Positions 56,042 to 64,000 of a stretch of 64,000 bases of DNA are shown one piece after another. Below the pieces are notes generated by a model, which saw only the letters and a program-made list of their open reading frames with translations, was not told the origin of the DNA and did no database searches. The position numbers and the translations under genes are program-made. Origin of the DNA: Candidatus Latescibacterota bacterium (GTDB lineage Bacteria > Latescibacterota > UBA2968 > UBA8231); NCBI GenBank assembly GCA_022820485.1, contig JAJEFJ010000027.1:1-64000 (forward strand), in the 5' to 3' direction. Every line of letters begins with the position of its first letter. Position 1 is the stretch's first letter.

Positions 56042-57025
56042 CTACGGCGTCCCCTGGTGAATCACCTTCTCGATCAGGCTGCCCGTAAAAGAAAGCCCCA
56101 CCCCATAGGTCGAACCGGCGAAATATCTGTTGCCGCTGACCGTCATGCGCGCCTGAGCTTCAAGACTCACGTTGGGATGGAGTCCAACCAAGACCGTCGG
56201 CGCTAGGTAAGAGACGCTTTGGTTGAGCGTTTCTGGTTGACCCGGATTGCTTAGAGCGTCGTACTCGGCTCCGGAAATGCTTTCGTACTTGAGGGCGACG
56301 AGGAGTTTGTCCATCGGGCTATAGCCGGCCTCGGCGTTAAGGACGAACTCGGCACCCGGAGTGTAGCTGCGATCGGGGTTGGGATCAGAGTCTGTGTATT
56401 CGCCGCGCCAGCGATACCCCAAATCGACATTGGCGTAAACAGGCACTGGATAAAAGGAGCGGCCCAGTTGCGCCACAACGTCAAAATCCCATTGGCCGCC
56501 GGTTATGGAAAGGGCCTCGGGCACTTCTCGGTAGTCGCCCATAGGGGCTTTGAATCCCAACTTCAGCGTACCCACCAAGTCTGCGCTGTTGACGAGGTTG
56601 ATTTTGGCAAATCCGCGTATGTCGCCTATGCCCGATTCCGTTTCCAGTGCCGGCGGCGGAGTCGCCACATCATTGCTCTCGTCCTTATCGACGAACTTGT
56701 TGCTGAGATAGGGAATCTGTAAGCCGAGGTCGATTTGGTCGGTTACGCCATAGCGAATGTCGAAATAAACCTGCGAGGACTCGTATTGGGCGTCGGCGGG
56801 AATTTCAATCGCATTGCTGTCGGCATCGTAATGCTGATCGGTCGATTGCGACATGACCGTAACCTTGCTCCACATCTGGCCCTGTTCGAGCGTCCAAGCC
56901 CCGGCCGCGGCCATCTGCGGCAGCAGGACACTAAGGGCAGCAATGAGCAAGGGAATTGCACACCGGGTGAACTTCTGGTGCAGGCGCGATAGACGCGAAT
57001 GCGGGGTGCGGGGGAAATGATTCAT
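56042..57025 (-). CDS. Outer-membrane beta-barrel protein (MetA-like transporter family type)
   Basis: This 327-aa protein has a signal peptide (IPLLIAALSVLLPQMAAAGA). The pattern GAWTLEQGQMWSKV, then FDIRYGVTDQIDLGLQIPYL and GDIRGFAKINLV resembles the outer-membrane proteins of aromatic-degradation or transport loci (MetA/phenol_MetA_deg class). The C-terminal half has alternating strands (FDVVAQLGRSFYPVPVYANV). It is monocistronic with its own terminator. Its role is likely uptake of hydrophobic or aromatic substrates, or general envelope function. Family by eye only. Confidence 0.65.
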   Translation of the reverse strand: MNHFPRTPHSRLSRLHQKFTRCAIPLLIAALSVLLPQMAAAGAWTLEQGQMWSKVTVMSQSTDQHYDADSNAIEIPADAQYESSQVYFDIRYGVTDQIDLGLQIPYLSNKFVDKDESNDVATPPPALETESGIGDIRGFAKINLVNSADLVGTLKLGFKAPMGDYREVPEALSITGGQWDFDVVAQLGRSFYPVPVYANVDLGYRWRGEYTDSDPNPDRSYTPGAEFVLNAEAGYSPMDKLLVALKYESISGAEYDALSNPGQPETLNQSVSYLAPTVLVGLHPNVSLEAQARMTVSGNRYFAGSTYGVGLSFTGSLIEKVIHQGTP

Positions 57026-57104
57026 TCCGATCCTTTCTGATTGAGTCCTCGCGCTTGAAAAACGCCGAGGACGAGGTTGAGATGAGGTGAGAAACGTTGC
57101 TTAA

Positions 57105-57245
57105 AACCTGACGTTGTGCATCCTTTGTCATGCCTGATTGAGCCGAAGTCCGCATCGTGTGCAAGACTGGATTCCCGCTTGCGCGGGAATGACCCCGGCA
57201 AGACGCAAACACCAGACCCGGCATAAGAATACGCAACGTCAGTTA
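57105..57245. mobile_element. MITE of the TAACTGA(C/T)GTT family, copy D
   Basis: The left end AACCTGACGTTGTGCA (57105-57120) and right end ACGCAACGTCAGTTA (57231-57245) form inverted terminal repeats like those of copies A and C. It encloses a dRS3-like palindrome (57171-57190), pointing to insertion of one repeat type within the other. Confidence 0.65.
57171..57190. repeat. dRS3-like palindromic repeat, copy 3
   Basis: ATTCCCGC-TTGC-GCGGGAAT is a perfect palindrome, preceded by GACTGG and followed by GACCC. It is the reverse orientation of the copy at 9512. Confidence 0.75.
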
Positions 57246-57331
57246 CTAAAATTACGGCTAAAAAATCTATCCGCTCAAGTCAGCTTACCCTTCCACGCAG
57301 CGAAAGTAATGCAAGTGGCGCTCCGGTGTAT

Positions 57332-57349
57332 TGCCAACTATAGTTGGCA
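57332..57349. promoter_or_regulatory. Operator-like palindrome of the second HigBA-like pair
   Basis: TGCCAACTATAGTTGGCA is a perfect 18-bp palindrome 54 bp upstream of the toxin start. Toxin-antitoxin operons are typically autorepressed through such a site by the HTH antitoxin. I found no exact second copy. Confidence 0.6.
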
Positions 57350-57403
57350 CTTCTATATTGCCCTTAACAATCATGCGTGATAGCATCATTATAGGGCCGG
57401 CGG

Positions 57404-57733
57404 ATGGCTACAGAGAGACGTGTCGTTTTCTACCAAGATGCCACCGGTAAGGAGCCGTTCAACGACTGGTTGAGGAGCTTGCGCGACGCACGAGTAAGGC
57501 GCCGAATTCTGAGCCGGCTGTTGCGTGTCGAAAGTGGTAATTACGGGGATTGTAGATCACTCAAGGACGGTGTCTTTGAGTTGCGTTTTGTCTTTGGTCC
57601 CGGCTACCGCGTGTATTTTGGCGAAGATGGAGACGCGATAGTTGTGCTACTATGCGGTGGAGACAAGAGCAGTCAGGTTCAGAACATTGCGAGAGCAAAA
57701 GCATATTGGAAGGAGTATTTGAGTCATGTCTAA
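57404..57733 (+). CDS. HigB/Gp49-like toxin
   Basis: This 109-aa protein has EPFNDWLRSLRDARVRRRIL, FELRFVFGPGYRVYFGEDGD and VVLLCGGDKSSQVQNIARAK, the pattern of Gp49-type RelE-superfamily toxins that cleave mRNA. Its end overlaps the antitoxin start by 8 bp. It lies directly downstream of MITE copy D. Confidence 0.85.
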   Translation: MATERRVVFYQDATGKEPFNDWLRSLRDARVRRRILSRLLRVESGNYGDCRSLKDGVFELRFVFGPGYRVYFGEDGDAIVVLLCGGDKSSQVQNIARAKAYWKEYLSHV

Positions 57734-58043
57734 GTACAGGACGCTAGGACAAGTAACGGCCGAGTACTTCAAGGAGCACCCCGAGGAGATAGAGGACTTT
57801 CTAACGGAAAATTTTGCAGAATACGCCGAGGATGGCGATTCTGCGGCGTTGTTGTCTGCGTTGCGAATCGTTGCCCGCGTCAAAAGCGTATCTGCGATAG
57901 CTAATGAAATCGGGATGACTCGTCATGGATTGCAGAAAGCGCTTTCTGCCAAAGGAAATCCGCGCCTCGACAACATCAACTCGATAATGCGGGCGATGGG
58001 ATACCGACTTGTACCGCAGAAGGTGGAGGAGCCCGCTGGGTAG
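57726..58043 (+). CDS. HigA-like addiction-module antidote protein
   Basis: This 105-aa protein has the pattern of antidotes paired with Gp49 toxins: ALLSALRIVARVKSVSAIAN, then an HTH IGMTRHGLQKALSAKG and NPRLDNINSIMRAMGYRLV. It overlaps the toxin gene by 8 bp and probably represses the promoter through the palindrome at 57332. Confidence 0.85.
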   Translation: MSKYRTLGQVTAEYFKEHPEEIEDFLTENFAEYAEDGDSAALLSALRIVARVKSVSAIANEIGMTRHGLQKALSAKGNPRLDNINSIMRAMGYRLVPQKVEEPAG

Positions 58044-58097
58044 GGGGATACACCGCTGATTTAGCGCGTCATGTTGTATGCTCCTTGCTCGATGTTC

Positions 58098-60581
58098 TCA
58101 TCCCACGACAAAGATCCGTTGGCTATTCTCGCGCAGCACGAGATCCCGAGCAAAGGTATGCTCGCCCACGCCGGTCAGCCGAAAGTGCTTAATTTTGATC
58201 TGCCCATACAAAACGTCCAAGACAATGCGATAGCCCGACTGGCGTTGGGCAATGCGCACCGTGCCCCAAGCAGTACCATTTGACCAGAAAAAGGTCCCTA
58301 TCTCTGCGGCAAAGGCGATGGACTTTGTAACCCCCGAATAATTAAATCCCGTCAGCGCGAGCACCCCGGCCCAAGCAATCATGGCGCGGGCGTAGTGATG
58401 GCCGCATTCGGCTTCGTCAAAGGGACTGCGTTTGGCCCCATCGTAGCGATTGCGAATGTCGCGCATGGTTTGCAGACCGTTTTTGCGCTGCCCCTCGTAG
58501 AGCATGCCAATGGCCGCGGTGTATTCAAACCCGGTCATCACTTCCGTGAAATAGGGAAATGGGTTGTCGGGCCGCTCGCGGGGATAGCTCGCCATGAGCA
58601 AGGCCGATTCATCGCCCAAGGCATAAGAGCGCATGCAGTTGAAGTGATCAGTCAGCTTCTTGCGGTGGTTGTACTTGCGGATGCTCTTGAGGGTTTGGCG
58701 CACATGGGCGCGTTTGGTCAGATAGCCCAAACCGCAGACGTGAGCGAAAAACTGGCCAACGAGCTGATCTACTAGACAACCGCTGCCGAGTTGGTAATCT
58801 GGATCGGCAAGTTTCGCCGCGCCCATACCCAGCCGCAGCGCTGCGGCCACTTTTTTGGCTGGCTCAATGCGATGCTCGTAGTATTCGCCATTGAACAATT
58901 GCTCGTCGATGTAAGCGCGGCCACTCTCGTAGAGCCGCCGACAGGTTTGGGCAAAGTCGGCTTCGCCCAGATGGGTCGCCATTTCCTCGCCGGCGCACAA
59001 AGCCCCCAGATACCAGATCCCCATTTGTGGATTAGGGCCGTAGTATTCCACATCCATGGTGTTGTGCTGACAGCCCTCCATAACGCCGTCGCCATCGCCG
59101 TCCCACCCCCCTTCGATCCAGCAAAATTCAAGGGCCTTTTTGACCTTTGGCCAAATCGATTGGAGGAAGGCATCGTCGCCGCAAAGCTGCCAGTCGCGAT
59201 AGGCTTTCATAATACAGCCCATCTGACCGTCGGCCGCGGCTTTGCCAAATTCTTGCGCGCGACTCAGGGGCAGATGGACGCGAAAGTTCATCATGCCTTG
59301 GTCGTCGGTGGCGTGATTGAATTCGGTATCGCGCATCGTGCGGGCCAGATCGCCAAAGAGGAACGCCGTACTCTGTTCGTAATTCCACACATGCGTACAG
59401 GATCCCATGCAGCAGCCGCTGTTATCGTTGTAGCCCTCCCAACCAAATAAACGTCCATCCGGGGTGCGGAAGCACGTTTGCGTCCGCAGGGTACTGAGAT
59501 TGAAAAGGGCGGCTTCCTTGACGACCTCGGGCAGGTCGCTGGCCGCGAAGGCTTGGACAAAGCGCACGGTCTGTTGTTCGAGCTTTTTGAGCCTCGGCGC
59601 GGTTTTGCCAGCCACATCCCACGCATCGCCATAGTGCGTCGCATAGTAGTTGCCAATGTAGGGATCGTCGCCCGGCGACCACGTGTGCCGATTGGGAAAG
59701 TGCCACGTCAGCAAAAAGGTGATGGTCTTGCTCGCCTTGGGCAGAATGGTGGTGCGCACCGCGAGCGAAGCACTCGGCATATCAACCCCTTCGCTGGGGC
59801 GCTTTTCCACCTGGCCATCGGCGGCAAAGTCGTCCCAAAAGTCGAGCAGAGACGTGCCCCAGCCGGCTTTTTTCCACGCCGTGCGATAGGTAACGCCCGT
59901 TTTGGTCGTGGTGGTCAGGGCCATCGTGCCATAACTGATGGCGGCGGGATCAACCCCTTTGCTGTCCATGAAAATGCCCTGACAGTGCGTTGCCTTGCGA
60001 AAGCGATTGCGATTGGCCTGGGCCAACTCTTCCACGCCATCGTTGCCAATGAAATTGGGCAGCGAGCCGCACACTGCAGCCGTGACGCGCTTGTTGGTCC
60101 GATTGGTGAGCGTGTAGCGCAGCACCGCGATAGGGATGCCGCTGTCATCGGCGTTGGCGGGAATGAGCGGGTTAAACGCTTCGAGACAAACCGCGACCGG
60201 AACTTGTGGATCGGACAGCTGGACCTGGGCAAGTGGATAGGCCGCGGCAAACGCACATTGGGCAAAGCGCGGCAAGCCGTGATTGGCCGCCACACTGCCG
60301 CTCGCCCCCTGGTATTCGGATACGTCCACCGGCCCTTCGAGCGCCCGGGTGACGGATGGGCCGCCAGCAGGTTTGGCGTACAGGGCAAAAAACGCTCCTC
60401 CTCCCCGGCCCCCATCGCCCATTGGGACAAATCCCTTGGCCGGGCGGTTCATCAGTTCCCAGTCGCGCAAATCTCCGCGTCCGCCCAGTGAAACGGTGCC
60501 CGTGCCAATGCCGCCAACGGGCATGGCAATGTTGGCTAGGTGATCCCGATCATAGTGCTTGAGCATCAGCCAATTGGACAT
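58098..60581 (-). CDS. GH116-like (GBA2-type) glycosidase
   Basis: This 827-aa protein opens with MPVGGIGTGTVSLGGRGDLR, a hallmark of GBA2-type N-terminal domains. It has the GH116 catalytic-region landmarks CMGSCTHVWNYEQSTAFLFG and HNTMDVEYYGPNPQMGIWYL. The usual family length is 800-900 aa. GH116 enzymes hydrolyse beta-glucosides, beta-xylosides or glucosylceramide with retention. There is no signal peptide (MSNWLMLKHYDRDH), so it is likely cytoplasmic. It is downstream of the AKR and DUF6785-type genes in the same direction, but MITE copy C lies between. Specific substrate unknown. Confidence 0.85.
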   Translation of the reverse strand: MSNWLMLKHYDRDHLANIAMPVGGIGTGTVSLGGRGDLRDWELMNRPAKGFVPMGDGGRGGGAFFALYAKPAGGPSVTRALEGPVDVSEYQGASGSVAANHGLPRFAQCAFAAAYPLAQVQLSDPQVPVAVCLEAFNPLIPANADDSGIPIAVLRYTLTNRTNKRVTAAVCGSLPNFIGNDGVEELAQANRNRFRKATHCQGIFMDSKGVDPAAISYGTMALTTTTKTGVTYRTAWKKAGWGTSLLDFWDDFAADGQVEKRPSEGVDMPSASLAVRTTILPKASKTITFLLTWHFPNRHTWSPGDDPYIGNYYATHYGDAWDVAGKTAPRLKKLEQQTVRFVQAFAASDLPEVVKEAALFNLSTLRTQTCFRTPDGRLFGWEGYNDNSGCCMGSCTHVWNYEQSTAFLFGDLARTMRDTEFNHATDDQGMMNFRVHLPLSRAQEFGKAAADGQMGCIMKAYRDWQLCGDDAFLQSIWPKVKKALEFCWIEGGWDGDGDGVMEGCQHNTMDVEYYGPNPQMGIWYLGALCAGEEMATHLGEADFAQTCRRLYESGRAYIDEQLFNGEYYEHRIEPAKKVAAALRLGMGAAKLADPDYQLGSGCLVDQLVGQFFAHVCGLGYLTKRAHVRQTLKSIRKYNHRKKLTDHFNCMRSYALGDESALLMASYPRERPDNPFPYFTEVMTGFEYTAAIGMLYEGQRKNGLQTMRDIRNRYDGAKRSPFDEAECGHHYARAMIAWAGVLALTGFNYSGVTKSIAFAAEIGTFFWSNGTAWGTVRIAQRQSGYRIVLDVLYGQIKIKHFRLTGVGEHTFARDLVLRENSQRIFVVG

Positions 60582-60615
60582 GGTGATTACTCCTCGGTGT
60601 GATCGTATTGTTTTT

Positions 60616-60759
60616 ACTGTCTGACGTTACGCCTTGTAGGGGCAACCCTTGTGGTTGCCCTCGTAGGATTCCGCTGGCTGAACGCGCCCGGGTCGCTTGG
60701 GTGCCCACAAGGGACGCCCCTACATCTATCATTTCGGCGCAGATGCGTAACATCAGTTA
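60616..60759. mobile_element. MITE of the TAACTGA(C/T)GTT family, copy C
   Basis: The left end ACTGTCTGACGTTACGC (60616-60632) and right end GCGTAACATCAGTTA (60745-60759) are inverted terminal repeats. The interior contains a folded segment with TAGGGGCAACCC and GGGACGCCCCTACA arms. It sits between the GH116-like gene start and the AKR stop. Confidence 0.65.
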
Positions 60760-60782
60760 CTATCCTGCGTCCATCTGCGGAT

Positions 60783-61811
60783 CTAAGGCGTCGGAGCCTC
60801 CGCGTCGATCAGCCCCTCTTCCTTGAGCTCGGCCCAATAGTCGGCGGGAATTGCGCGCTCTAGGCAATCCACATTGGCGGCAACTTCCGCGACGGTCCGC
60901 GCCCCGGGAATGACGGTCGCCACCGCCGGATGCCCAAAGGGAAATTGCAGGGCCGCGGCCGACAAGGGCACCTCGTGCCGAGCGCAGACCGCCTCGATGC
61001 AGCGCACCTTCTCCAGCACATCGTCCGGTGCCGGCGCGTAGTTGTAATACGCACCTTCGACTGCCCCAGTAGCCAAAATCCCCGAATTGTACGGCCCGCC
61101 AATGACGATCCGCACCCCCTTCTCCGAGCACAGCGGCAACAACTCGCGCAGCGATTCCTGCTCCAGCAGCGTATAGCGGCCAGCCAGCAAAAAGGCGTCG
61201 AAATCCCCAGCGCGAGCGAAATCGGCCAGCATCTGCCACTGGTTCATCCCCAAGCCAAGCGCCTTGATCACCTTTTGCTGACGCAACTCGTCGAGCGCGG
61301 GATAGGTTTCAGCCATCACTTGATCGAAGTACCCCCGCTCGCCCGGCGTCCAATCCGGCTCAATGCTCTTCCCCTCGTCCGGGTCGTGGATCAGCACTAT
61401 ATCGAGGCGGTCCATGTTGAGCCGATCCAAACTCCCCTCAATCGAGCGCAACACCGCGTCGCGCGAATAATCGAAATAGCTAGTCATCTCGGGCGCATCG
61501 ACGAACAGATCGACGTAATCGTCGCCGGGCTTTCGCTCCACCAGCGTATAGCCCACTTTCGAGGACAGGACGATCTCGTCGCGGTTGTAGCGCGCCAGCC
61601 CCGGCCCCAAGCGCGTCTCACTCAGGCCGTAGCCGTATAGCGGCGCAGTGTCAAAGTAGCGCACTCCAGCCGCAAAAGCCGTGTCTAGCACGTCCAACCC
61701 TTCTTGCTCGCTCAGCACCGAGTACATATTGCCAAAGGTCGTGCCGCCCATCCCCAATCGCGTCACCTCCAAGCCGTGCGGCCCAATTTTTTCTCTATCT
61801 CCTGCTCGCAT
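60783..61811 (-). CDS. Aldo/keto reductase (AKR), copy 2, L-fucose/D-threo-aldose dehydrogenase-like
   Basis: This 342-aa protein starts at ATG 61811 (GAGGAAAAATCA upstream; the frame to 61895 overlaps the upstream gene). It contains YFDTAPLYGYGLSETRLG (Asp and Tyr), SSKVGYTLV (Lys) and DIVLIHDPD (His), plus ATVIPGARTVAEVAANVD at the C-terminus. The pattern is of the D-threo-aldose 1-dehydrogenase (L-fucose dehydrogenase) group. It is operonic with the DUF6785-type gene (13 bp). Together with the GH95-like gene, fucose use is plausible but inferred. Confidence 0.8.
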   Translation of the reverse strand: MRAGDREKIGPHGLEVTRLGMGGTTFGNMYSVLSEQEGLDVLDTAFAAGVRYFDTAPLYGYGLSETRLGPGLARYNRDEIVLSSKVGYTLVERKPGDDYVDLFVDAPEMTSYFDYSRDAVLRSIEGSLDRLNMDRLDIVLIHDPDEGKSIEPDWTPGERGYFDQVMAETYPALDELRQQKVIKALGLGMNQWQMLADFARAGDFDAFLLAGRYTLLEQESLRELLPLCSEKGVRIVIGGPYNSGILATGAVEGAYYNYAPAPDDVLEKVRCIEAVCARHEVPLSAAALQFPFGHPAVATVIPGARTVAEVAANVDCLERAIPADYWAELKEEGLIDAEAPTP

Positions 61812-61824
61812 TGATTTTTCCTCC

Positions 61825-63768
61825 TCAAAAAATCGGAATCCGATTGCCGGTCTCCCCGGTGATATAGTCGAAGAGCACCCAGAATCCCGAGACAAAAATG
61901 TGCCCCAAAATAAATCCCAAAAACAAAGGCCGTAGCTGTCTATAGAGCGTCACGCCGCCGTATTTGAGCACCAGCGCCTTCAAGACCCAGCCGATAAAAA
62001 TGCTGAACCACGTCCAGATAATCGTCAGCGTCGCGCCGATGGGGAAACCGAGGTAATGCACCGGCCACCAAAGGAAGTGGTGCCGGGCGTACATCAACAA
62101 CCCCATGATCGCCGCGCCGATCCCCGCGAACATGAAGCGCGGCCCGATCTCGCCAAAATCGTTTAAAGGGTGCCTCGGATTGGCGATCTTGTAGGCCGAG
62201 TCGCCGTGAACAATCTCGCCGAAGCGATTGTAGAACCACCAGTCCAAATTAATGCCCCCGTACTGATACCCCATCCACACCACCATCCAGATCGAGCCAG
62301 CCAAGCCGACCACAATCGAAAGCATCAGCGCCCAAAACAGCGGCCGTCCTCGCACTTGACCAATATCAGCCAGCTTGAGCCCATTGATCGCCGAGGCCAT
62401 CACCATAGTCCGCAAATCACCCGCCCAGCTAAAGGTCATCCCCAAGCTCACCAGCCCCGACGGACCAATTGCCTCCGTGCCCACCGCGTCGATCACAAAC
62501 GGCTGCGCCGTCATCTGTGCCCGCGCAAAACCCAACCCGCCCTCGGCCACAATCCGCGTCAGCCCGTAGAAGATGCAGAAGGCCACGAAGAGGAAAAACA
62601 GCGCGACCCACCAAGGCACGCCTGATAGGATCAGCCAGCCGGTGGCGTACGCGGTGGCCAGAACCAAGACGATGATTGCCGCCCGATACGAGAGGATCTC
62701 CTGCGAATCGTCCAGCCCTCCCTCGTTGTACAGAGCCTTGCGCCAGACCTGCCGCAGATAGCTGCGGCTGTTCCACAGCCCGTAGAGCACCAGCACCAGC
62801 ATGGCCCCCATCCCCTCGTAGGACACCGACATCGAGCCTTCCATAAACAGGTCGCGGCGGCCGGGCAGCGAATAGCCGAGGACGTTCTCGGTGGTGATCT
62901 GCGCTTTGGTCAACAAGTGGAAGAGCCAGATGCTCAACCCCACGTCTAAGCTCAAAAAATACGCCAGCCCCAGCGCGACAAAGTTCACGTTGGTCGTCAG
63001 ATGCAGTGCGTGGTTAAATAGCGAGACGCTATTGCGCAACTGCACTTCCGGGATAAAGGGGAAATAGTGGTTTAAGGCATTGGTGCTGTACAGCAAAAAG
63101 GGCAGCGCGAACCCGATCCACAACAGCGGCCTTTTAAACAGCGGAACGACGATGGACCCGCTCTTGCCTTCTTCGGTCAAGTCGATGGGTAGCTGCAACA
63201 GCGGAAAGGTCAAGCGGTCGTAGTCAACCCACTGGCGGCGGACGATCGACGCGATGGAAATCATCATCAGGTAGATCGCCAGAATGAACGACACCCAAGC
63301 CGCCAGCGGCACCATCCAGTGTTCCCAGGGAATGGGCTGCCCCTTGGGCAAGCCCTCGAAGAAGTACTTGATCGCGTCTGAATCCTGCGGCACCATCCAC
63401 TCGCGGACGTAGGGATGCAACAGCTCCGACCAATTGTTCTCGGGCGTGGCATAGTAGTAGATATTGGGCAACATGGCGATCAAGTTGCCCGTAAATCCCC
63501 ACGTGGGAATGGCTGAGCCAATGATCATCATCGCGTAGATGACGATCAACTCGGAGCGGTTAAAGCCCCACGAGCGGCGCAGCAGCTTGAGCGCGGGATT
63601 GAAAAACGCCACCACCAGAAAGAACAGGAAAACCGCTCCGGCGGTGATGTAATCGGAGGACATGCCCGCGGTGGCCATCGCCAGCCGGGCATAGGCGAAA
63701 AACATGTTGATCGCCAGCGAGAGCAATGCACCCACGGCGAACGAACGATAGGTAAAATTACCGGGCAT
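61825..63768 (-). CDS. DUF6785/DUF6784-type polytopic membrane protein, copy 2
   Basis: This 647-aa protein has about 13 hydrophobic segments. It is paralogous to the gene at 53176: FTGNLIAMLPNIYYYATPEN, NNWSELLHPYVREWMVPQD, RRQWVDYDRLTFPLLQLPID, LSIWLFHLLTKAQITTENVL and RIVAEGGLGFARAQMTAQPF. It starts at 63768, divergent from the Gfo/Idh gene. It is first in an operon with the AKR. A transport role for a sugar-derived substrate is inferred from neighbours only. Confidence 0.8.
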   Translation of the reverse strand: MPGNFTYRSFAVGALLSLAINMFFAYARLAMATAGMSSDYITAGAVFLFFLVVAFFNPALKLLRRSWGFNRSELIVIYAMMIIGSAIPTWGFTGNLIAMLPNIYYYATPENNWSELLHPYVREWMVPQDSDAIKYFFEGLPKGQPIPWEHWMVPLAAWVSFILAIYLMMISIASIVRRQWVDYDRLTFPLLQLPIDLTEEGKSGSIVVPLFKRPLLWIGFALPFLLYSTNALNHYFPFIPEVQLRNSVSLFNHALHLTTNVNFVALGLAYFLSLDVGLSIWLFHLLTKAQITTENVLGYSLPGRRDLFMEGSMSVSYEGMGAMLVLVLYGLWNSRSYLRQVWRKALYNEGGLDDSQEILSYRAAIIVLVLATAYATGWLILSGVPWWVALFFLFVAFCIFYGLTRIVAEGGLGFARAQMTAQPFVIDAVGTEAIGPSGLVSLGMTFSWAGDLRTMVMASAINGLKLADIGQVRGRPLFWALMLSIVVGLAGSIWMVVWMGYQYGGINLDWWFYNRFGEIVHGDSAYKIANPRHPLNDFGEIGPRFMFAGIGAAIMGLLMYARHHFLWWPVHYLGFPIGATLTIIWTWFSIFIGWVLKALVLKYGGVTLYRQLRPLFLGFILGHIFVSGFWVLFDYITGETGNRIPIF

Positions 63769-63877
63769 TAGGGCATCTTAGGACATAATCTATTTCGGCG
63801 CAAACGCACGCCGATTTGTCGCCGACCAAACCGCATTCTATACTTAGCACTCCCTCATTCACACCAAAGGATACCTT
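63769..63877. promoter_or_regulatory. Divergent promoter region
   Basis: This 109-bp gap lies between the DUF6785-type gene (minus) and the partial Gfo/Idh gene (plus). AAAGGATACCTT precedes the plus-strand start. No operator was recognised. Confidence 0.4.
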
Positions 63878-64000
63878 ATGGCAGCGCTCAAAGTTGGCAT
63901 CATTGGCCTCGGCGGCATCGCCCGCTCCCACTGCGATTCAATCGCCCATCTCGACCAAGTAGAAGTCGTCGCCGTCGCCGATCTATTCGAGGAAAAGCGG
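63878..64000 (+). CDS. Gfo/Idh/MocA-family oxidoreductase (5' part, cut by window end)
   Basis: The first 41 codons encode a Rossmann NAD(P)-binding start, KVGIIGLGGIARSHCDSIAH, then VEVVAVADLFEEKR, characteristic of the family. It starts at ATG 63878 with AAAGGA upstream. The rest lies outside the window. It is probably part of the sugar-catabolic locus with the divergent membrane protein. Confidence 0.85.
   Translation, partial: MAALKVGIIGLGGIARSHCDSIAHLDQVEVVAVADLFEEKR

Noticed and set aside
1-64000. CRISPR array, tRNA or rRNA genes
   Set aside because: No regularly spaced direct repeats and no recognisable structural-RNA sequences were found by reading; the repeats present are MITE-type and palindromic.

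Overview
The window is about 60% GC and comes from an uncultivated Gram-negative bacterium. The gene content is what I associate with Latescibacterota- or Poribacteria-like, FCB-related lineages, often marine or sponge-associated: phytanoyl-CoA-dioxygenase-like proteins, five-bladed propeller glycosidase-like proteins, a sulfatase, large DUF6785-type membrane proteins, Gfo/Idh/MocA oxidoreductases, and secreted proteins ending in an 'FTPNGDGVND'-type FlgD-like domain. This assignment is inference. There are no rRNA or other phylogenetic marker genes, and I saw no tRNA or CRISPR array.

Layout. 1-3600: an IS630-type remnant, two small secreted proteins (one a lipoprotein) and a truncated IS5-family transposase. 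3602-16244: a dense carbohydrate/amide catabolic cluster. Seven minus-strand genes (Gfo/Idh oxidoreductase, three paralogous propeller proteins, a nitrilase-family hydrolase, a GH95-like glycosidase and an M19 dipeptidase) read away from a short divergent promoter region; two tandem PhyH-type genes and a convergent cyclase lie on its other side. Two back-to-back MITEs sit inside the operon. 16321-21290: a three-gene island (AAA/ABC-type ATPase, 184-aa protein of unknown family, 1017-aa adenine-methylase-like protein with a nuclease-like N-terminus and an UPF0175-like C-terminus). It looks like a defence module, and I do not recognise the combination as a named system. 21438-24073: an enolase-superfamily enzyme and a sulfatase.

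24217-44530 is a cell-surface block: three discoidin/FlgD-like secreted proteins, two very large paralogous envelope proteins (959 and 944 aa), a SurA-like lipoprotein and a tandem pair of secreted proteins. It is interrupted at 28827-31526 by a small defence islet: an orphan antitoxin-like protein, a HigBA-like pair and a GmrSD/DUF262 gene broken by two frameshifts. 44766-52765 holds a beta-helix-like protein, a pentapeptide-repeat/2TM channel-like fusion, a degraded antitoxin/PIN pair, a tautomerase, a DUF4258/YgiT-zinc-finger pair, an FG-GAP lipoprotein, a GT-C glycosyltransferase with TPRs and a retropepsin-like protease. 53176-64000 has two DUF6785-type membrane proteins, two aldo/keto reductases, an outer-membrane protein, a second HigBA-like pair, a GH116-like enzyme and the start of another Gfo/Idh gene.

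The likely theme is scavenging of complex, possibly fucosylated or sulfated, glycans (GH95-like, GH116-like, sulfatase, sugar-acid dehydratase-like, AKR, Gfo/Idh), together with a large surface apparatus. The genome is rich in short repeats: IS630-derived MITEs, a second MITE family with TAACTGA(C/T)GTT ends (four copies), and dRS3-like ATTCCC(N)GGGAAT palindromes that lie inside members of both families.
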